Assembly: GCF_019311235.1 (NCBI RefSeq)
Contig: NZ_JAHWDF010000004.1
Coordinates: forward strand, 180,419 to 244,418
Reading direction: 5' to 3'
Origin: Mesonia aestuariivivens
GTDB taxonomy: Bacteria; Bacteroidota; Bacteroidia; Flavobacteriales; Flavobacteriaceae
DNA length: 64,000 nucleotides
The translations under genes were made by a program, and so were the position numbers. This document shows, in pieces, positions 1 through 9,254 of this stretch. The notes under the pieces are model-generated. The model saw nothing but the letters and a program-made list of their open reading frames with translations. It made no database searches and was not told the origin of the DNA. How positions within the stretch are numbered: the stretch's first letter is position 1; each line of letters opens with the position of its first letter.

Positions 1-746
1 GTAAATGTGACTCCATACATATAAATGAAAAAAAAGGGCTCACTCAAATGATAGGAAAACCTGTAGTTTGGTCTGGAAGCAACCAAATGACAGGAGATAG
101 TATTCATTTGATTAATAACAGAAAAACTGAAAAAATGGATTCTTTAAAAGTATTTTATAATGCTTTTATGATACAAAAAGATTCTATTGAAGGTTATAAT
201 CAAGTAAAAGGAAAAGAAATGTATGGTCTTTTTAGAGATGACAATCAACTCTCTGAAGTTAATTTCATTAAAAATACTGAAACCATATTTTACAGTAGAG
301 ACGAAAAACAAAACCTCATTGGGATTAGCAAGGCTATTTCTTCCTCTATCAAAATTTTATTTGAAGACCAAACTGTATCAAGTATTTATTACAATACTAA
401 TCCTGAAAATATACTTTATCAAGAAAATGATTTTCCTAAAAATGCTAGAAAATTAAGAGGTTTTAATTGGCGTGGTGATGAACAAATTAAAAGCAAAGAA
501 GACTTATTTTCTGATGATGAACCTTTAAATTTGCCAAAAATTAAAGGAATTTCACTTCCAGAAGAGGAAGAACACTTTTTTGAAGAACGAGATAAAGATG
601 ATGATGAATTATTAAATCAAAATTCTCGTTTAAAACCAGAAACGCTACAACACCGAGAAACCGATACCACCACAAAAGATAGTATTTCTAAGCACAAAGA
701 GCTGATAAATATCCCTTTAAAAGAGAAACAAAAAGAAAAGAAGTAA
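1..746 (+). CDS. OstA-like (LptA-fold) protein, C-terminal part
   Basis: The reading frame is open to the left edge (codons from position 3 have no stop), so this is the 3' end of a longer gene and the ATG at 48 is probably internal. The visible protein has the repetitive strand pattern of OstA/LptA-type domains: short units of the form 'write-off P-x-V-W-S-G, then D-S-I-H-L' near the start and 'I-Y-Y-N-T-N-P' around residue 120. It ends in a charged, low-complexity E/D/K-rich tail. OstA-like proteins in Flavobacteriaceae are periplasmic or surface proteins thought to act in lipopolysaccharide transport. The gene is followed without a gap by the aminotransferase gene. The family call rests on pattern recognition of a partial sequence. 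Confidence 0.55.
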   Translation, partial: KCDSIHINEKKGLTQMIGKPVVWSGSNQMTGDSIHLINNRKTEKMDSLKVFYNAFMIQKDSIEGYNQVKGKEMYGLFRDDNQLSEVNFIKNTETIFYSRDEKQNLIGISKAISSSIKILFEDQTVSSIYYNTNPENILYQENDFPKNARKLRGFNWRGDEQIKSKEDLFSDDEPLNLPKIKGISLPEEEEHFFEERDKDDDELLNQNSRLKPETLQHRETDTTTKDSISKHKELINIPLKEKQKEKK

Positions 747-1931
747 TTGAATAAAGATTTTCTTACATACCAAGCACAAACCACTCCACACCCATTGGGT
801 TTAGAAGTAACTAACGCAAAAGGAAGTTACATTAACACCACTGATGGCAAAACACACTTAGATTTTGTTGCAGGAGTTTCTGCGTGTAGCTTAGGCCATT
901 GCCATCCCAAAGTAATTGAAGCTATTAAGCAGCAGAGTGAAAAATATTTGCATGTCATGGTTTATGGTGAATATGCTCAAAGTCCCGCTGTAGAATACAC
1001 CAAACTCTTAAGCGAAAACCTAAAAATACCTAACGCAAAAACCTATTTAGTAAATAGTGGAACTGAAGCGATTGAAGGTGCTTTAAAGCTAGCTAGAAGA
1101 TATACAGGAAGAAAAGAAATTATTGCAGCCCATCGTGCTTATCACGGAAACACCATGGGATCATTAAGTCTAATGGATTTTGAAGAACGTAAAAAACCTT
1201 TTGAGCCATTATTACCAGAAGTTTCTTTTTTAACCTATAATGATGAAGCTTCCATTAAAAATATCACAACAAAAACAGCAGCCGTAATTTTAGAAACCAT
1301 TCAAGGTGGCGCAGGTTTTATTCAACCTAAAAACAACTTTCTTTTATTAGTAAAGCAACGTTGTGAAGCGGTAGGAGCATTATTAATTTTAGATGAAATT
1401 CAACCAGGTTTTGGACGTACAGGTAAATTATTTGCGTACGAACATTTTGGTATTGTTCCAGATATTTTAGTAATAGGAAAAGGTATGGGCGGTGGCCTAC
1501 CTATAGGAGCTTTTGTAGCTTCTGCAGAGTTAATGGATACCTTGAGTGATAACCCTAAAATGGGACATATCACTACTTTTGGCGGTAACCCAATGATTGC
1601 AGCAGCAGCATTAGCTACTTTAAAAGTGATTACATCAACCAAACTTATTGAAGAAACACTTCAGAAAGAAAAGTTATTTAAAAAATTATTAGTTCACCCC
1701 TTAATTGAAGAAGTTCGCGGTAAAGGCTTAATGCTTGCTCCTATTGTGTCTTCAGAAGAAATTGCAAATCAAGTTATTCTAGAAGCCAAAGAGAACGAAC
1801 TTATTTTATTTTGGTTACTTTTTGAAAAACGTGCGCTAAGAATTACACCACCCTTAACCATTTCTGAAGAAGAAATTAAAAAAGGATGTAAGATCATCCT
1901 TTCCATTTTAGATAAAATTTATAAAAATTAA
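747..1931 (+). CDS. Class III (acetylornithine/ornithine-type) PLP aminotransferase
   Basis: A 394-residue fold-type I aminotransferase, a normal length for the acetylornithine / aspartate aminotransferase family. Visible marks are the N-terminal G-x-Y-I-x-x-x-D-G stretch, FVAGVSACSLGHCHP, the NSGTEAIEGALKLAR cofactor-phosphate motif, the DEIQPGFGRTG motif with its PLP-binding Asp, and IGKGMGGGLPIGAF with the Schiff-base Lys. It would transfer an amino group from a donor amino acid to a 2-oxo acid in the cytoplasm; the substrate cannot be read from sequence. The start is a TTG directly after the TAA of the upstream gene, with no ATG near it, so the two genes are probably translationally coupled. 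Flavobacterial homologues begin at this point. Confidence 0.85.
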   Translation: MNKDFLTYQAQTTPHPLGLEVTNAKGSYINTTDGKTHLDFVAGVSACSLGHCHPKVIEAIKQQSEKYLHVMVYGEYAQSPAVEYTKLLSENLKIPNAKTYLVNSGTEAIEGALKLARRYTGRKEIIAAHRAYHGNTMGSLSLMDFEERKKPFEPLLPEVSFLTYNDEASIKNITTKTAAVILETIQGGAGFIQPKNNFLLLVKQRCEAVGALLILDEIQPGFGRTGKLFAYEHFGIVPDILVIGKGMGGGLPIGAFVASAELMDTLSDNPKMGHITTFGGNPMIAAAALATLKVITSTKLIEETLQKEKLFKKLLVHPLIEEVRGKGLMLAPIVSSEEIANQVILEAKENELILFWLLFEKRALRITPPLTISEEEIKKGCKIILSILDKIYKN

Positions 1932-2029
1932 GCTGTTAATTACTTTGTTAACAACAATCACGCTATTATTAAAAATTTGTCGTTATTGTAAGTAAATTTA
2001 ATACAGTAGAAATAAGTAAAATTTCGTGT

Positions 2030-3418
2030 ATGCAATTAAGTCAAAACGAAGACCACAATTTCTCTCTCTCAAAATTTGAGTCAATGCTTAAAACTAATGA
2101 TGTTTTATTCTTTGATTCTAATGAATTTGAAGGAATTATATTTCATTATTTAGAAACAGGTAAATTTGCTTTAGCTAAAAAAGCTGTAAAGCTTGGTTTA
2201 GAGCAACACCCTGATGCCAGCGTACTTAAATTATTTAAAGTAGAAATTCTAATCTTCGAAGACAAACTTACCGAAGCAGACACCTTATTAAATGAATTGC
2301 ATGAATTAGAGCCTTCTAACGATGAAATCTATATTCAAAAAGCAAATATTTTCTCTAAGCAGGACAATCACCAAATGGCAATTAACACGCTAAAGACTGC
2401 TTTAGATTTTACTTCTGAAGAAGCAGAAATACATTCTTTAATGGCTATGGAGTATATGTTTTTAGAAGATTACGAAAATGCTAAGCTTAATTTTATAAAA
2501 TGCCTAGAATTAGAAGATGATGATTATGCTGCTTTATATAATATCATTTACTGTTTCGACTTTTTAGAACAACGCAAAGAAGCTATAGAATTTTTAAACC
2601 TATTTTTAGATAAGCATCCTTATTCTGAAGTTGCTTGGCACCAAATAGGTAAGCAATATTTCGACTTAAAAGAATATGAAAAAGCATTAACTGCTTTTGA
2701 TTTTGCCATTATTTCTGATGATTATTTTGTTGGCGCTTATATGGAAAAAGGGAAAGTGCTCGAAAAAATGAGTCGTCTAGAAGAGGCCATCGAAAACTAC
2801 CACATTACTTTAGAGCTCGATGATCCTACTGCATTTGCTTATTTAAGAATTGGAAAGTGCTATGAAAAATTAAAGAAATATAATTTAGCGATAGATTTTT
2901 ATTCAAAAGCTGTAGATGAAGATCCATTATTAGACAAAGCCTGGATTGCAATTACCGATTTTTATACTCAAAAGCTAAATTATTCTAAAGCACTTTATTT
3001 TATAAACAAAGCCATAAGTATTGACAGCGAAAATGTATTGTATTGGAAACGTTTTGCTAAAATTAATAACCGATTAAATTTTATTGAAGAAGCAGAAAAA
3101 GGGTATAAAAAAGCGATTGAATTAGGTAATTATGAATTAGAAACTTGGATTACTCGTTGTGATCTTCTCATTAATCTAGGCGAATATGAAACCGCTTTAG
3201 ATACCATGTACCAAGCTATAGAATTTTACCCAGAGACTGCTGAAATTGAATATCGATTAGCAGGGCTTTACTTCTGTATAAATCAAGGAGATAGAGGTTA
3301 TTATCACTTAAAAAATGCCTTAAAAATTGATGTGGAATATTCTATCATCATAGAAGAATTATTTCCTGAAATTTTCAAAAGAAATAGCATTAAAGAATTG
3401 ATTAATAAACAAGCTTAA
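2030..3418 (+). CDS. Tetratricopeptide repeat protein
   Basis: A 462-residue protein made almost wholly of TPR helical hairpins, about ten units from residue 40 to the end. Repeats such as A-W-H-Q-I-G-K-Q-Y-F-D-L-K-E-Y-E-K-A and A-Y-L-R-I-G-K-C-Y-E-K-L-K-K-Y are easy to see. No signal peptide, membrane segment or enzymatic domain is present, so it is a cytoplasmic protein-protein interaction scaffold. Proteins of this size and composition are widespread in Flavobacteriaceae just upstream of DUF368 genes. The precise partner is unknown. A 98-base gap separates it from the aminotransferase and a 91-base gap from the DUF368 gene. Confidence 0.85.
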   Translation: MQLSQNEDHNFSLSKFESMLKTNDVLFFDSNEFEGIIFHYLETGKFALAKKAVKLGLEQHPDASVLKLFKVEILIFEDKLTEADTLLNELHELEPSNDEIYIQKANIFSKQDNHQMAINTLKTALDFTSEEAEIHSLMAMEYMFLEDYENAKLNFIKCLELEDDDYAALYNIIYCFDFLEQRKEAIEFLNLFLDKHPYSEVAWHQIGKQYFDLKEYEKALTAFDFAIISDDYFVGAYMEKGKVLEKMSRLEEAIENYHITLELDDPTAFAYLRIGKCYEKLKKYNLAIDFYSKAVDEDPLLDKAWIAITDFYTQKLNYSKALYFINKAISIDSENVLYWKRFAKINNRLNFIEEAEKGYKKAIELGNYELETWITRCDLLINLGEYETALDTMYQAIEFYPETAEIEYRLAGLYFCINQGDRGYYHLKNALKIDVEYSIIIEELFPEIFKRNSIKELINKQA

Positions 3419-3509
3419 TTCTATATCCTTTAAATTTTAAGAAGAGAACTTTTTAAATACACCTTTGCTTCAAAAGTTATTTTAGTATTTTTACTTTTCA
3501 AACTAAGAT

Positions 3510-4454
3510 ATGCAAAGAAGTTTTAAAGATTATTTTACAATAGCCTTAAAAGGCGTTGCTATGGGAGCGGCAGATACGGTTCCAGGAGTTTCAGGTGGCA
3601 CTATTGCTTTTATTTCTGGAATTTATGAAGAATTAATTACCACTATAGGTAACATAGATACATCATTAGTAAAAACTTGGAAAAATAAAGGCTTTAAAGC
3701 TTTTTGGTCTCAGCTTAACGGCGGGTTTATTTTAGCGCTCATGTTAGGGATTATATTTAGTGTTTTCACTTTTATGCGCCTAGCAAATTACCTTTTAAAA
3801 GAACATCCAGTACTTATTTGGTCGTTCTTCTTTGGACTCGTGGTAGCAAGTATTTGGTTTGTTGCCAAACAAATTGATAAATGGAAGACAGTAACTTTTA
3901 TTACCGCTATTTTAGGAGCCGTCATCGCTTATTTGATCACTTCTCTCCCACCGGCAACATCTTCAGATAGTTATTTTTATTTACTCATTTGCGGAGCAAT
4001 TGCGGTTTGCGCCATGATTCTACCAGGCATTTCAGGAGCTTTTATTCTAGTTTTAATGGGGGCTTATAGAAATATTACTCAAGCAGTACACGATTTTGAT
4101 TTAAAAAAAATTGCATTAGTTGGACTTGGCGCTATTATAGGTTTACTTACATTTTCTAAGATTTTAAAATGGCTTTTTTCTAATTATAGAAATACAACAC
4201 TTGCTGCATTAACAGGTTTTATAGCAGGTTCGCTTAATAAAATTTGGCCTTGGAAAGAAATCTTAAAGAGCACAAAAATTGAAGATAAAGTGATTGTTTT
4301 AAAAGACAAATCTGTACTCCCTTGGAATTTTGAAGGAGACTCTCACCTTTTATTTGCTGCTCTTTTAATGCTTGCAGGTTTCTTTTTAATCATTATTTTA
4401 GAGAAATTTGCAGAACAGAAGCCAGAAGAAGATGCAGCAAACCCGAACACTTAA
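3510..4454 (+). CDS. DUF368 membrane protein, undecaprenyl-phosphate translocase (PopT family), copy 1
   Basis: A 314-residue polytopic inner-membrane protein of the DUF368 family, whose characterised members (PopT) flip undecaprenyl phosphate back across the membrane so that the lipid carrier of cell-wall synthesis is recycled. The family signature AADTVPGVSGGT is intact at about residues 20-31. The second, inverted half-motif (MILPGISGAF) lies near residue 172. Hydrophobic segments run through most of the length, and the C-terminus is a short acidic cytosolic tail. It is the first gene of a compact run: its 3' end overlaps the second DUF368 copy, which in turn overlaps aroE. Confidence 0.85.
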   Translation: MQRSFKDYFTIALKGVAMGAADTVPGVSGGTIAFISGIYEELITTIGNIDTSLVKTWKNKGFKAFWSQLNGGFILALMLGIIFSVFTFMRLANYLLKEHPVLIWSFFFGLVVASIWFVAKQIDKWKTVTFITAILGAVIAYLITSLPPATSSDSYFYLLICGAIAVCAMILPGISGAFILVLMGAYRNITQAVHDFDLKKIALVGLGAIIGLLTFSKILKWLFSNYRNTTLAALTGFIAGSLNKIWPWKEILKSTKIEDKVIVLKDKSVLPWNFEGDSHLLFAALLMLAGFFLIIILEKFAEQKPEEDAANPNT

Positions 4455-5454
4455 AGATAAAATATTATTAGTCCTTAAGGGCTTAGCGATGGGAGCTGCA
4501 AATAAGGTTCCTGGAGTTTCAGGTGGTGTAGTTGCTTTTGTGGCAGGTTTTTATGAAGAATTTATTTATTCACTACAAAAAATAAATCATAAAGCATTTT
4601 TATTATTCGTAAACGGTAGATTTAGGAGCTTATATCACTATACTAACGCTAAATTTTTAGGCTTACTAATTTTAGGTATGCTTATTAGTTATTTTAGCGT
4701 TTCTAAATTATTAGATTTTTTTATCGAGCATGAAGAACTCTATGTTTGGTCTACATTTTTTGGGATGATTATTGGGTCTATTTATTTCATCTCTAAAGAT
4801 TTTAAGTTGAAATCTTTTAGCAATTTAGCATTTATCAGCCTGGGTATTATTGCTGGTGTAGGCATTAGTTTAATGGAGCCCGCCACAGAAAATGATAATC
4901 TTTGGTTTGTATTTTTATGCGGAATTATAGGTGTATCTGGTATGACGCTTCCTGGCCTTTCTGGTTCTTTCATCTTAATTCTTATTGGCAATTACGTATT
5001 ATTGTTAGTAGATTCTGTAAATGCTTTATTTGATACCCTAACAGATCTTGCCAAATTAGATTTTTCATTTGTAAATAACCCTGTAAGAGTCAATTTGCTT
5101 AAAGTATTAAGTTCGTTCACTTTTGGCTCTTTAGTAGGTTTAGTCAGCCTTTCACACATATTGGGTTTCGTTTTGAAACATTTTAAAAATATTACCTACG
5201 CCATAATTATTGGTTTTATTACAGGTTCACTTGGGGTGGTATGGCCTTGGAAAGAAAAAGTTTTTAAAACAAAAAGCAGCGGTGAATTTCTAAAAGACGC
5301 TAACGGAAATTTAATCTTAGACAACTATGATAGGTATTTGCCAGATTTAAGCAACATCAATACTTGGATCGCAATATTTTTTATAATTTTAGGAATATTA
5401 ATAGTGTTAGGTTTAGAACGCTACGGAAATAAAAATGCCAATACAAATGAATAA
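4432..5454 (+). CDS. DUF368 membrane protein, undecaprenyl-phosphate translocase (PopT family), copy 2
   Basis: A second DUF368 protein of about 340 residues lying head to tail with the first. The start at 4432 (MQQTRTLKDK) is preferred over the ATG at 4408 because it sits after an AGAAGAAG stretch and gives the family's usual short N-terminus; it overlaps the upstream stop by 23 bases. The second half-motif (MTLPGLSGSF) is conserved. The first half-motif is altered: the usual A-A-D-T-V-P-G-V-S-G-G-T reads A-A-N-K-V-P-G-V-S-G-G-V, so the conserved Asp and final Thr are lost. The two copies are therefore diverged paralogues, perhaps with different substrates or acting together. No activity is proved for either. 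Confidence 0.82.
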   Translation: MQQTRTLKDKILLVLKGLAMGAANKVPGVSGGVVAFVAGFYEEFIYSLQKINHKAFLLFVNGRFRSLYHYTNAKFLGLLILGMLISYFSVSKLLDFFIEHEELYVWSTFFGMIIGSIYFISKDFKLKSFSNLAFISLGIIAGVGISLMEPATENDNLWFVFLCGIIGVSGMTLPGLSGSFILILIGNYVLLLVDSVNALFDTLTDLAKLDFSFVNNPVRVNLLKVLSSFTFGSLVGLVSLSHILGFVLKHFKNITYAIIIGFITGSLGVVWPWKEKVFKTKSSGEFLKDANGNLILDNYDRYLPDLSNINTWIAIFFIILGILIVLGLERYGNKNANTNE

Positions 5455-6178
5455 ATACGGATTAGTAGGTAAAAATATTTCATATTCATTTTCTAAAAAC
5501 TTTTTTGAAAAGAAATTTGCAAATGAAGAAATAAAGGCAACATATCAAAACTTCGACTTGTCGAGCTTAAAAAATTTTAAAGAAGTTATAGCCAGAGAAG
5601 AAAAGTTAAAAGGACTAAATGTAACCATTCCTTATAAGCAAGAAATTCTTCCGTTATTAGATCAATTAGATGAACAAGCAGCTAAAATTGGTGCCGTAAA
5701 TACCATCCAAATTAAAAATAAAAAACTCGTTGGCTACAATACAGATTGTTTTGGATTTATGAAATCACTATTTCCTTTATTAGAAAAACAACACACAAAA
5801 GCTTTAATTTTAGGTACCGGCGGTGCATCAAAAGCTATAGCGCATGCCCTAAAATCACTAGGCATAGAACACCTATTTGTTTCTAGAAAACCTACACAAA
5901 ATCATATTTCTTACGAGCAAATTAGCAAAGAAGTCTTAGAAAAAAACTTTCTTATCATTAATTGTACGCCTTTAGGTACATATCCCAATTTAGATGAAGC
6001 TCCAGCAATACCGTATGAGTTTTTAGACCATCGTCACCTTTTATACGATTTGGTTTACAATCCGCCCCTAACCACATTTTTAGCTAATGGCAAGGTAAGA
6101 GGCTGCAAAATATTTAATGGCCAGAAAATGCTTGAATATCAAGCAGAACGCTCATGGGAAATTTGGAATGAAGCTTAA
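5447..6178 (+). CDS. aroE: Shikimate dehydrogenase
   Basis: NADP-dependent reduction of 3-dehydroshikimate to shikimate in the aromatic amino acid pathway. Shikimate-binding residues are visible in S-Y-S-F-S near the N-terminus, N-V-T-I-P-Y-K with the catalytic Lys, G-A-V-N-T-I, and Y-N-T-D. The Rossmann loop is L-G-T-G-G-A-S-K-A, followed by N-C-T-P-L-G-T and N-G-Q-K-M-L-x-x-Q-A near the C-terminus. The length of about 243 residues fits the short Bacteroidota AroE. The ATG at 5447 is preferred because homologues begin with a short K-x-G-L-x-G-K stretch; an ATG at 5435 is possible. It overlaps the end of the second DUF368 gene, so the three genes probably form one operon. The aroK gene lies elsewhere, at 21951-22472. 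Confidence 0.92.
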   Translation: MNKYGLVGKNISYSFSKNFFEKKFANEEIKATYQNFDLSSLKNFKEVIAREEKLKGLNVTIPYKQEILPLLDQLDEQAAKIGAVNTIQIKNKKLVGYNTDCFGFMKSLFPLLEKQHTKALILGTGGASKAIAHALKSLGIEHLFVSRKPTQNHISYEQISKEVLEKNFLIINCTPLGTYPNLDEAPAIPYEFLDHRHLLYDLVYNPPLTTFLANGKVRGCKIFNGQKMLEYQAERSWEIWNEA

Positions 6179-6208
6179 TCAATATTTTTTTTAAGATTTC
6201 TAGTTTTT

Positions 6209-6240
6209 TTTGCAGACTAACTTAGGAGTTACTATCTTTC
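6209..6240 (+). promoter_or_regulatory. Bacteroidota-type promoter for the DUF349 gene
   Basis: TTTG at 6209-6212 and TATCTTTC at 6233-6240 are separated by 20 bases. This matches the -33 TTTG / -7 TAnnTTTG pattern with one mismatch in the last base, and lies 37 bases ahead of the DUF349 start. Confidence 0.4.
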
Positions 6241-6276
6241 AAGACTAATTTAAGATGAACTTAAACATTGAAAGAA

Positions 6277-8310
6277 ATGTCTGAAAAAGAAAAATCTCAA
6301 GCACAACAAGAGCATAAAAAAGATTTAAATTCTTTACCTGCAACTGATGAAGCTAATACTACTGAAAGTAATTCTGATATAGAACAATCTATGATTGATG
6401 AATCTCAGAAAGAACCAACAAATACTAAAAATGAAGAACTTAACTCCCAAAGTGAAGATGAAGCTGAAACTGCAGAGGAGAATGTTTCTTCTGAAGAAAA
6501 AGTAGAAGCAACAGAAGAAGATACACATCAAAGTGAGCTTGATGATGCAATCGCAGAAGACAGTGAAGATGAAGATGCCCATGAGCGTCATGGCATCGAA
6601 ATGAAAGATTACCATGCGATGTCTATGTCAGAACTTGTAAAAGAACTTTCATCGCTATTGAAAAATGAGAAAATTCAACTTATAAAAGATCACGTAAAAG
6701 AAATAAAAACTGAATTTGATGCGAAGTTTGAAGAAGAAATGGAGCAGAAAAAAGAAGATTTCTTAGAAGAAGGTGGTAATATTATAGATTTCCATTATTC
6801 AAGCCCTATAAAAAAAGAATTCAATTCAATCTATTTCGACTACAAAGAAAAACGAAATAATTACTATCAACAACTCAAAAACAATCTTCAAAAAAACTTA
6901 GAAGAACGTTTAGCGATCATAGAAGAACTCAAAGGAATGATTGGCACTGGTGCAGATATGGGTGCCAATTTTAATCAATTTAAAGAACTTCAAGAACGTT
7001 GGAAAAAAGCTGGCCCTGTACCTAGAGAAGAATATAAAATGGTGTGGAATACTTATCACCATCACGTAGAAAACTTTTACGACTTCTTGCATTTAGACCG
7101 CGAGTTTAGGGATATGGATTTTAAACATAACCTTGAGCAGAAGTTAAAAATGATCGCTCGCGCAGAAGAATTAGCTGAAGAAACCAATATTAATCGTGCA
7201 TTTAGAGAGCTGCAAATGCTTCATAAAATGTGGAAAGAAGATGTTGGCCCTGTTGCAAAAGAATACCGCGAAGATATTTGGGAAAAATTTAGTGCTGCTA
7301 CAAAAAAAATTCACGAAAATAGACAAGTACATTTTGCAGAATTAGATCAAGAGAAAGAGAAAAATTTAGAAGCTAAACTTCAGATAATTGGAGCTATAAA
7401 AGAAATTGCAGACAAAGAAATCACTTCTCATAATCAAGCGCAGCAACAAATTAAAAAGATTGAAAGTTTTAGAGATCAATTTTTTAAAGCTGGCAAAGTA
7501 CCTTTAAAAGTAAATGAAGACACTTGGAAAATTTTTAAAGAAAATGTAAGAAACTTTAACCGTAAGAAAAACGCTTATTATAAAGATCTTAAAAAAGAAC
7601 AATATAAAAATCTGGAAAGAAAGCTAGAGTTAGTTGAAATTGCAGAAGACAATAAAAATAACGAAGACTTTAAAGCTACTACTCCAATTATGAAAAAAAT
7701 CCAGTCTAACTGGAGAGAAATTGGCCACGTTCCAAGAAAAGATAGTGATAAAATCTGGAAACGATTTAAAGACGCTTGTAATCATTATTTTGATAGAGTT
7801 CATTCCGTTAAAAACGAAGAGAACAAAGAAGAAAATGAAGCATTCGATAAGAAGAAAGAATTACTAGACGCTACAAAATCTTTAGAACTTCAAAGCAAGC
7901 CAGAAGAAGATTTAAAACTCATCAAAACAAAAATCTCTGAATGGAAAGAAATAGGAAGAGTACCTTATAATAAACGCTACATTGAAGGAAAATTTAATAA
8001 AGTCTTAGATCAACTTTTTAGTCAATTAGATATTGGTAGAAAAGAAGCTGAAATGATGAAGTATGAAAATCGTGTACAAGCTTTAGATGCTGCTCACGAT
8101 TCTAGACAAATAGAGAAAGAAGAAAGCTTTTTACGCAAGAAAATCTCAGAAACAAAAGCAGAGATCACACAGCTAGAAAATAATATGCAGTTTTTCTCTA
8201 ATGCAGATGAAAGCAACTCTTTATTTCGAGAAGTACTTAAAAATATTGAAAGACATAAAGTGCAATTAGAGACATGGAAAGCTAAGCTAAAAAAAGTAAA
8301 ATCTCTTTAA
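6277..8310 (+). CDS. DUF349 repeat protein
   Basis: A protein of about 677 residues with an acidic, E/S/T-rich disordered N-terminus (about the first 105 residues) followed by a series of five or so DUF349 helical repeats. The repeats show as W-K-K-A-G-P-V-P-R-E-E-Y, M-W-K-E-D-V-G-P-V, W-R-E-I-G-H-V-P-R-K and W-K-E-I-G-R-V-P-Y motifs, and the C-terminus is coiled coil. DUF349 proteins are cytoplasmic and common in Bacteroidota; their molecular role is not established. An upstream in-frame TTG at 6268 exists, but the ATG at 6277, preceded by GAAAGAA, is the better start. Confidence 0.8.
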   Translation: MSEKEKSQAQQEHKKDLNSLPATDEANTTESNSDIEQSMIDESQKEPTNTKNEELNSQSEDEAETAEENVSSEEKVEATEEDTHQSELDDAIAEDSEDEDAHERHGIEMKDYHAMSMSELVKELSSLLKNEKIQLIKDHVKEIKTEFDAKFEEEMEQKKEDFLEEGGNIIDFHYSSPIKKEFNSIYFDYKEKRNNYYQQLKNNLQKNLEERLAIIEELKGMIGTGADMGANFNQFKELQERWKKAGPVPREEYKMVWNTYHHHVENFYDFLHLDREFRDMDFKHNLEQKLKMIARAEELAEETNINRAFRELQMLHKMWKEDVGPVAKEYREDIWEKFSAATKKIHENRQVHFAELDQEKEKNLEAKLQIIGAIKEIADKEITSHNQAQQQIKKIESFRDQFFKAGKVPLKVNEDTWKIFKENVRNFNRKKNAYYKDLKKEQYKNLERKLELVEIAEDNKNNEDFKATTPIMKKIQSNWREIGHVPRKDSDKIWKRFKDACNHYFDRVHSVKNEENKEENEAFDKKKELLDATKSLELQSKPEEDLKLIKTKISEWKEIGRVPYNKRYIEGKFNKVLDQLFSQLDIGRKEAEMMKYENRVQALDAAHDSRQIEKEESFLRKKISETKAEITQLENNMQFFSNADESNSLFREVLKNIERHKVQLETWKAKLKKVKSL

Positions 8311-8337
8311 CAATTAATAAATAACGTTACACCTTTC

Positions 8338-9219
8338 ATGGCAACAGGATTTCTTGCAATATTAGACGATATTGCTGCATTAATGGACGATGTAGCCGTA
8401 ATGAGTAAAGTAGCTGCAAAAAAAACTGCTGGTATTTTAGGAGATGATTTAGCCGTAAATGCAGAAAAAGCATCTGGTTTTGTATCTTCTCGTGAAATAC
8501 CAGTTCTTTGGGCTATAACGAAAGGCTCGCTTTTAAATAAGCTTATTATTTTACCCATAGCTTTTTTACTCAGCTCTTTTCTACCAATTGCAATTACAAT
8601 TATTTTACTATTAGGTGGTTTCTACCTAGGCTTTGAAGGTGCCGAAAAAATTTATCATTTTTTTGTTCCGCACAAAAAAAACTCTAAAAAAGAAGAACTT
8701 AAACAAGTAGAAACTAAAGAAGAAATTCTAGCTTTAGAAAAAGAAAGAGTTAAATCTGCAATTCTAACAGATTTTATTCTATCGGTAGAAATTGTAATTA
8801 TTACTTTAGGCACCGTTGTAGGAGAACCTATTGTAGAGCAAATTATAGTTGTTAGTCTTATAGCAATTCTTGCAACCATAGGTGTTTATGGTATTGTCGC
8901 TCTAATAGTTAGAATGGATGAAGCTGGTTACTATTTAATTGAAAAAAGTAATAAAGAATCTGGTTTTAAATTTAAGTTAGGCGAATTTTTGGTAGCAGCG
9001 CTTCCCAAAGTAATTAAAGGATTAACCATTATTGGAACTATTGCACTAATTTTAGTTTCTGGAGGTATCTTTGTTCACAACCTAGATTTTATTCACCACC
9101 TTATTCCAGAAGCTATACCTTCTATGATTGCTGAATTTATTATTGGTTTAATTTTTGGTTTTTTCGCTGTAGTAATCGTTAAACTCTTTATCAAAGCAAA
9201 AAAACGTATGTTTAATTAA
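8338..9219 (+). CDS. DUF808 family inner-membrane protein
   Basis: A 293-residue polytopic membrane protein. The conserved N-terminus G-F-L-A-I-L-D-D-I-A-A-L-M-D-D-V-A and A-A-K-K-T-A-G-I-L-G-D-D-L-A-V-N-A identifies the DUF808 (YedI-like) family. About six hydrophobic segments follow, the last two around residues 225-250 and 260-280. A charged cytosolic loop, rich in K and E, lies near residues 112-140. Its function is unknown. It follows the DUF349 gene by 27 bases on the same strand and could be co-transcribed with it. Confidence 0.85.
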   Translation: MATGFLAILDDIAALMDDVAVMSKVAAKKTAGILGDDLAVNAEKASGFVSSREIPVLWAITKGSLLNKLIILPIAFLLSSFLPIAITIILLLGGFYLGFEGAEKIYHFFVPHKKNSKKEELKQVETKEEILALEKERVKSAILTDFILSVEIVIITLGTVVGEPIVEQIIVVSLIAILATIGVYGIVALIVRMDEAGYYLIEKSNKESGFKFKLGEFLVAALPKVIKGLTIIGTIALILVSGGIFVHNLDFIHHLIPEAIPSMIAEFIIGLIFGFFAVVIVKLFIKAKKRMFN

Positions 9220-9254
9220 AAATTAGTGGCGGCGCTATATTTCGACGCTATCTT

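Noticed and set aside
1932..1990. A small GTTAA/TTAAC hairpin after the aminotransferase gene as a terminator
   Set aside because: The stem is only five A/T-rich base pairs and no T-run follows, so it would not stop transcription.
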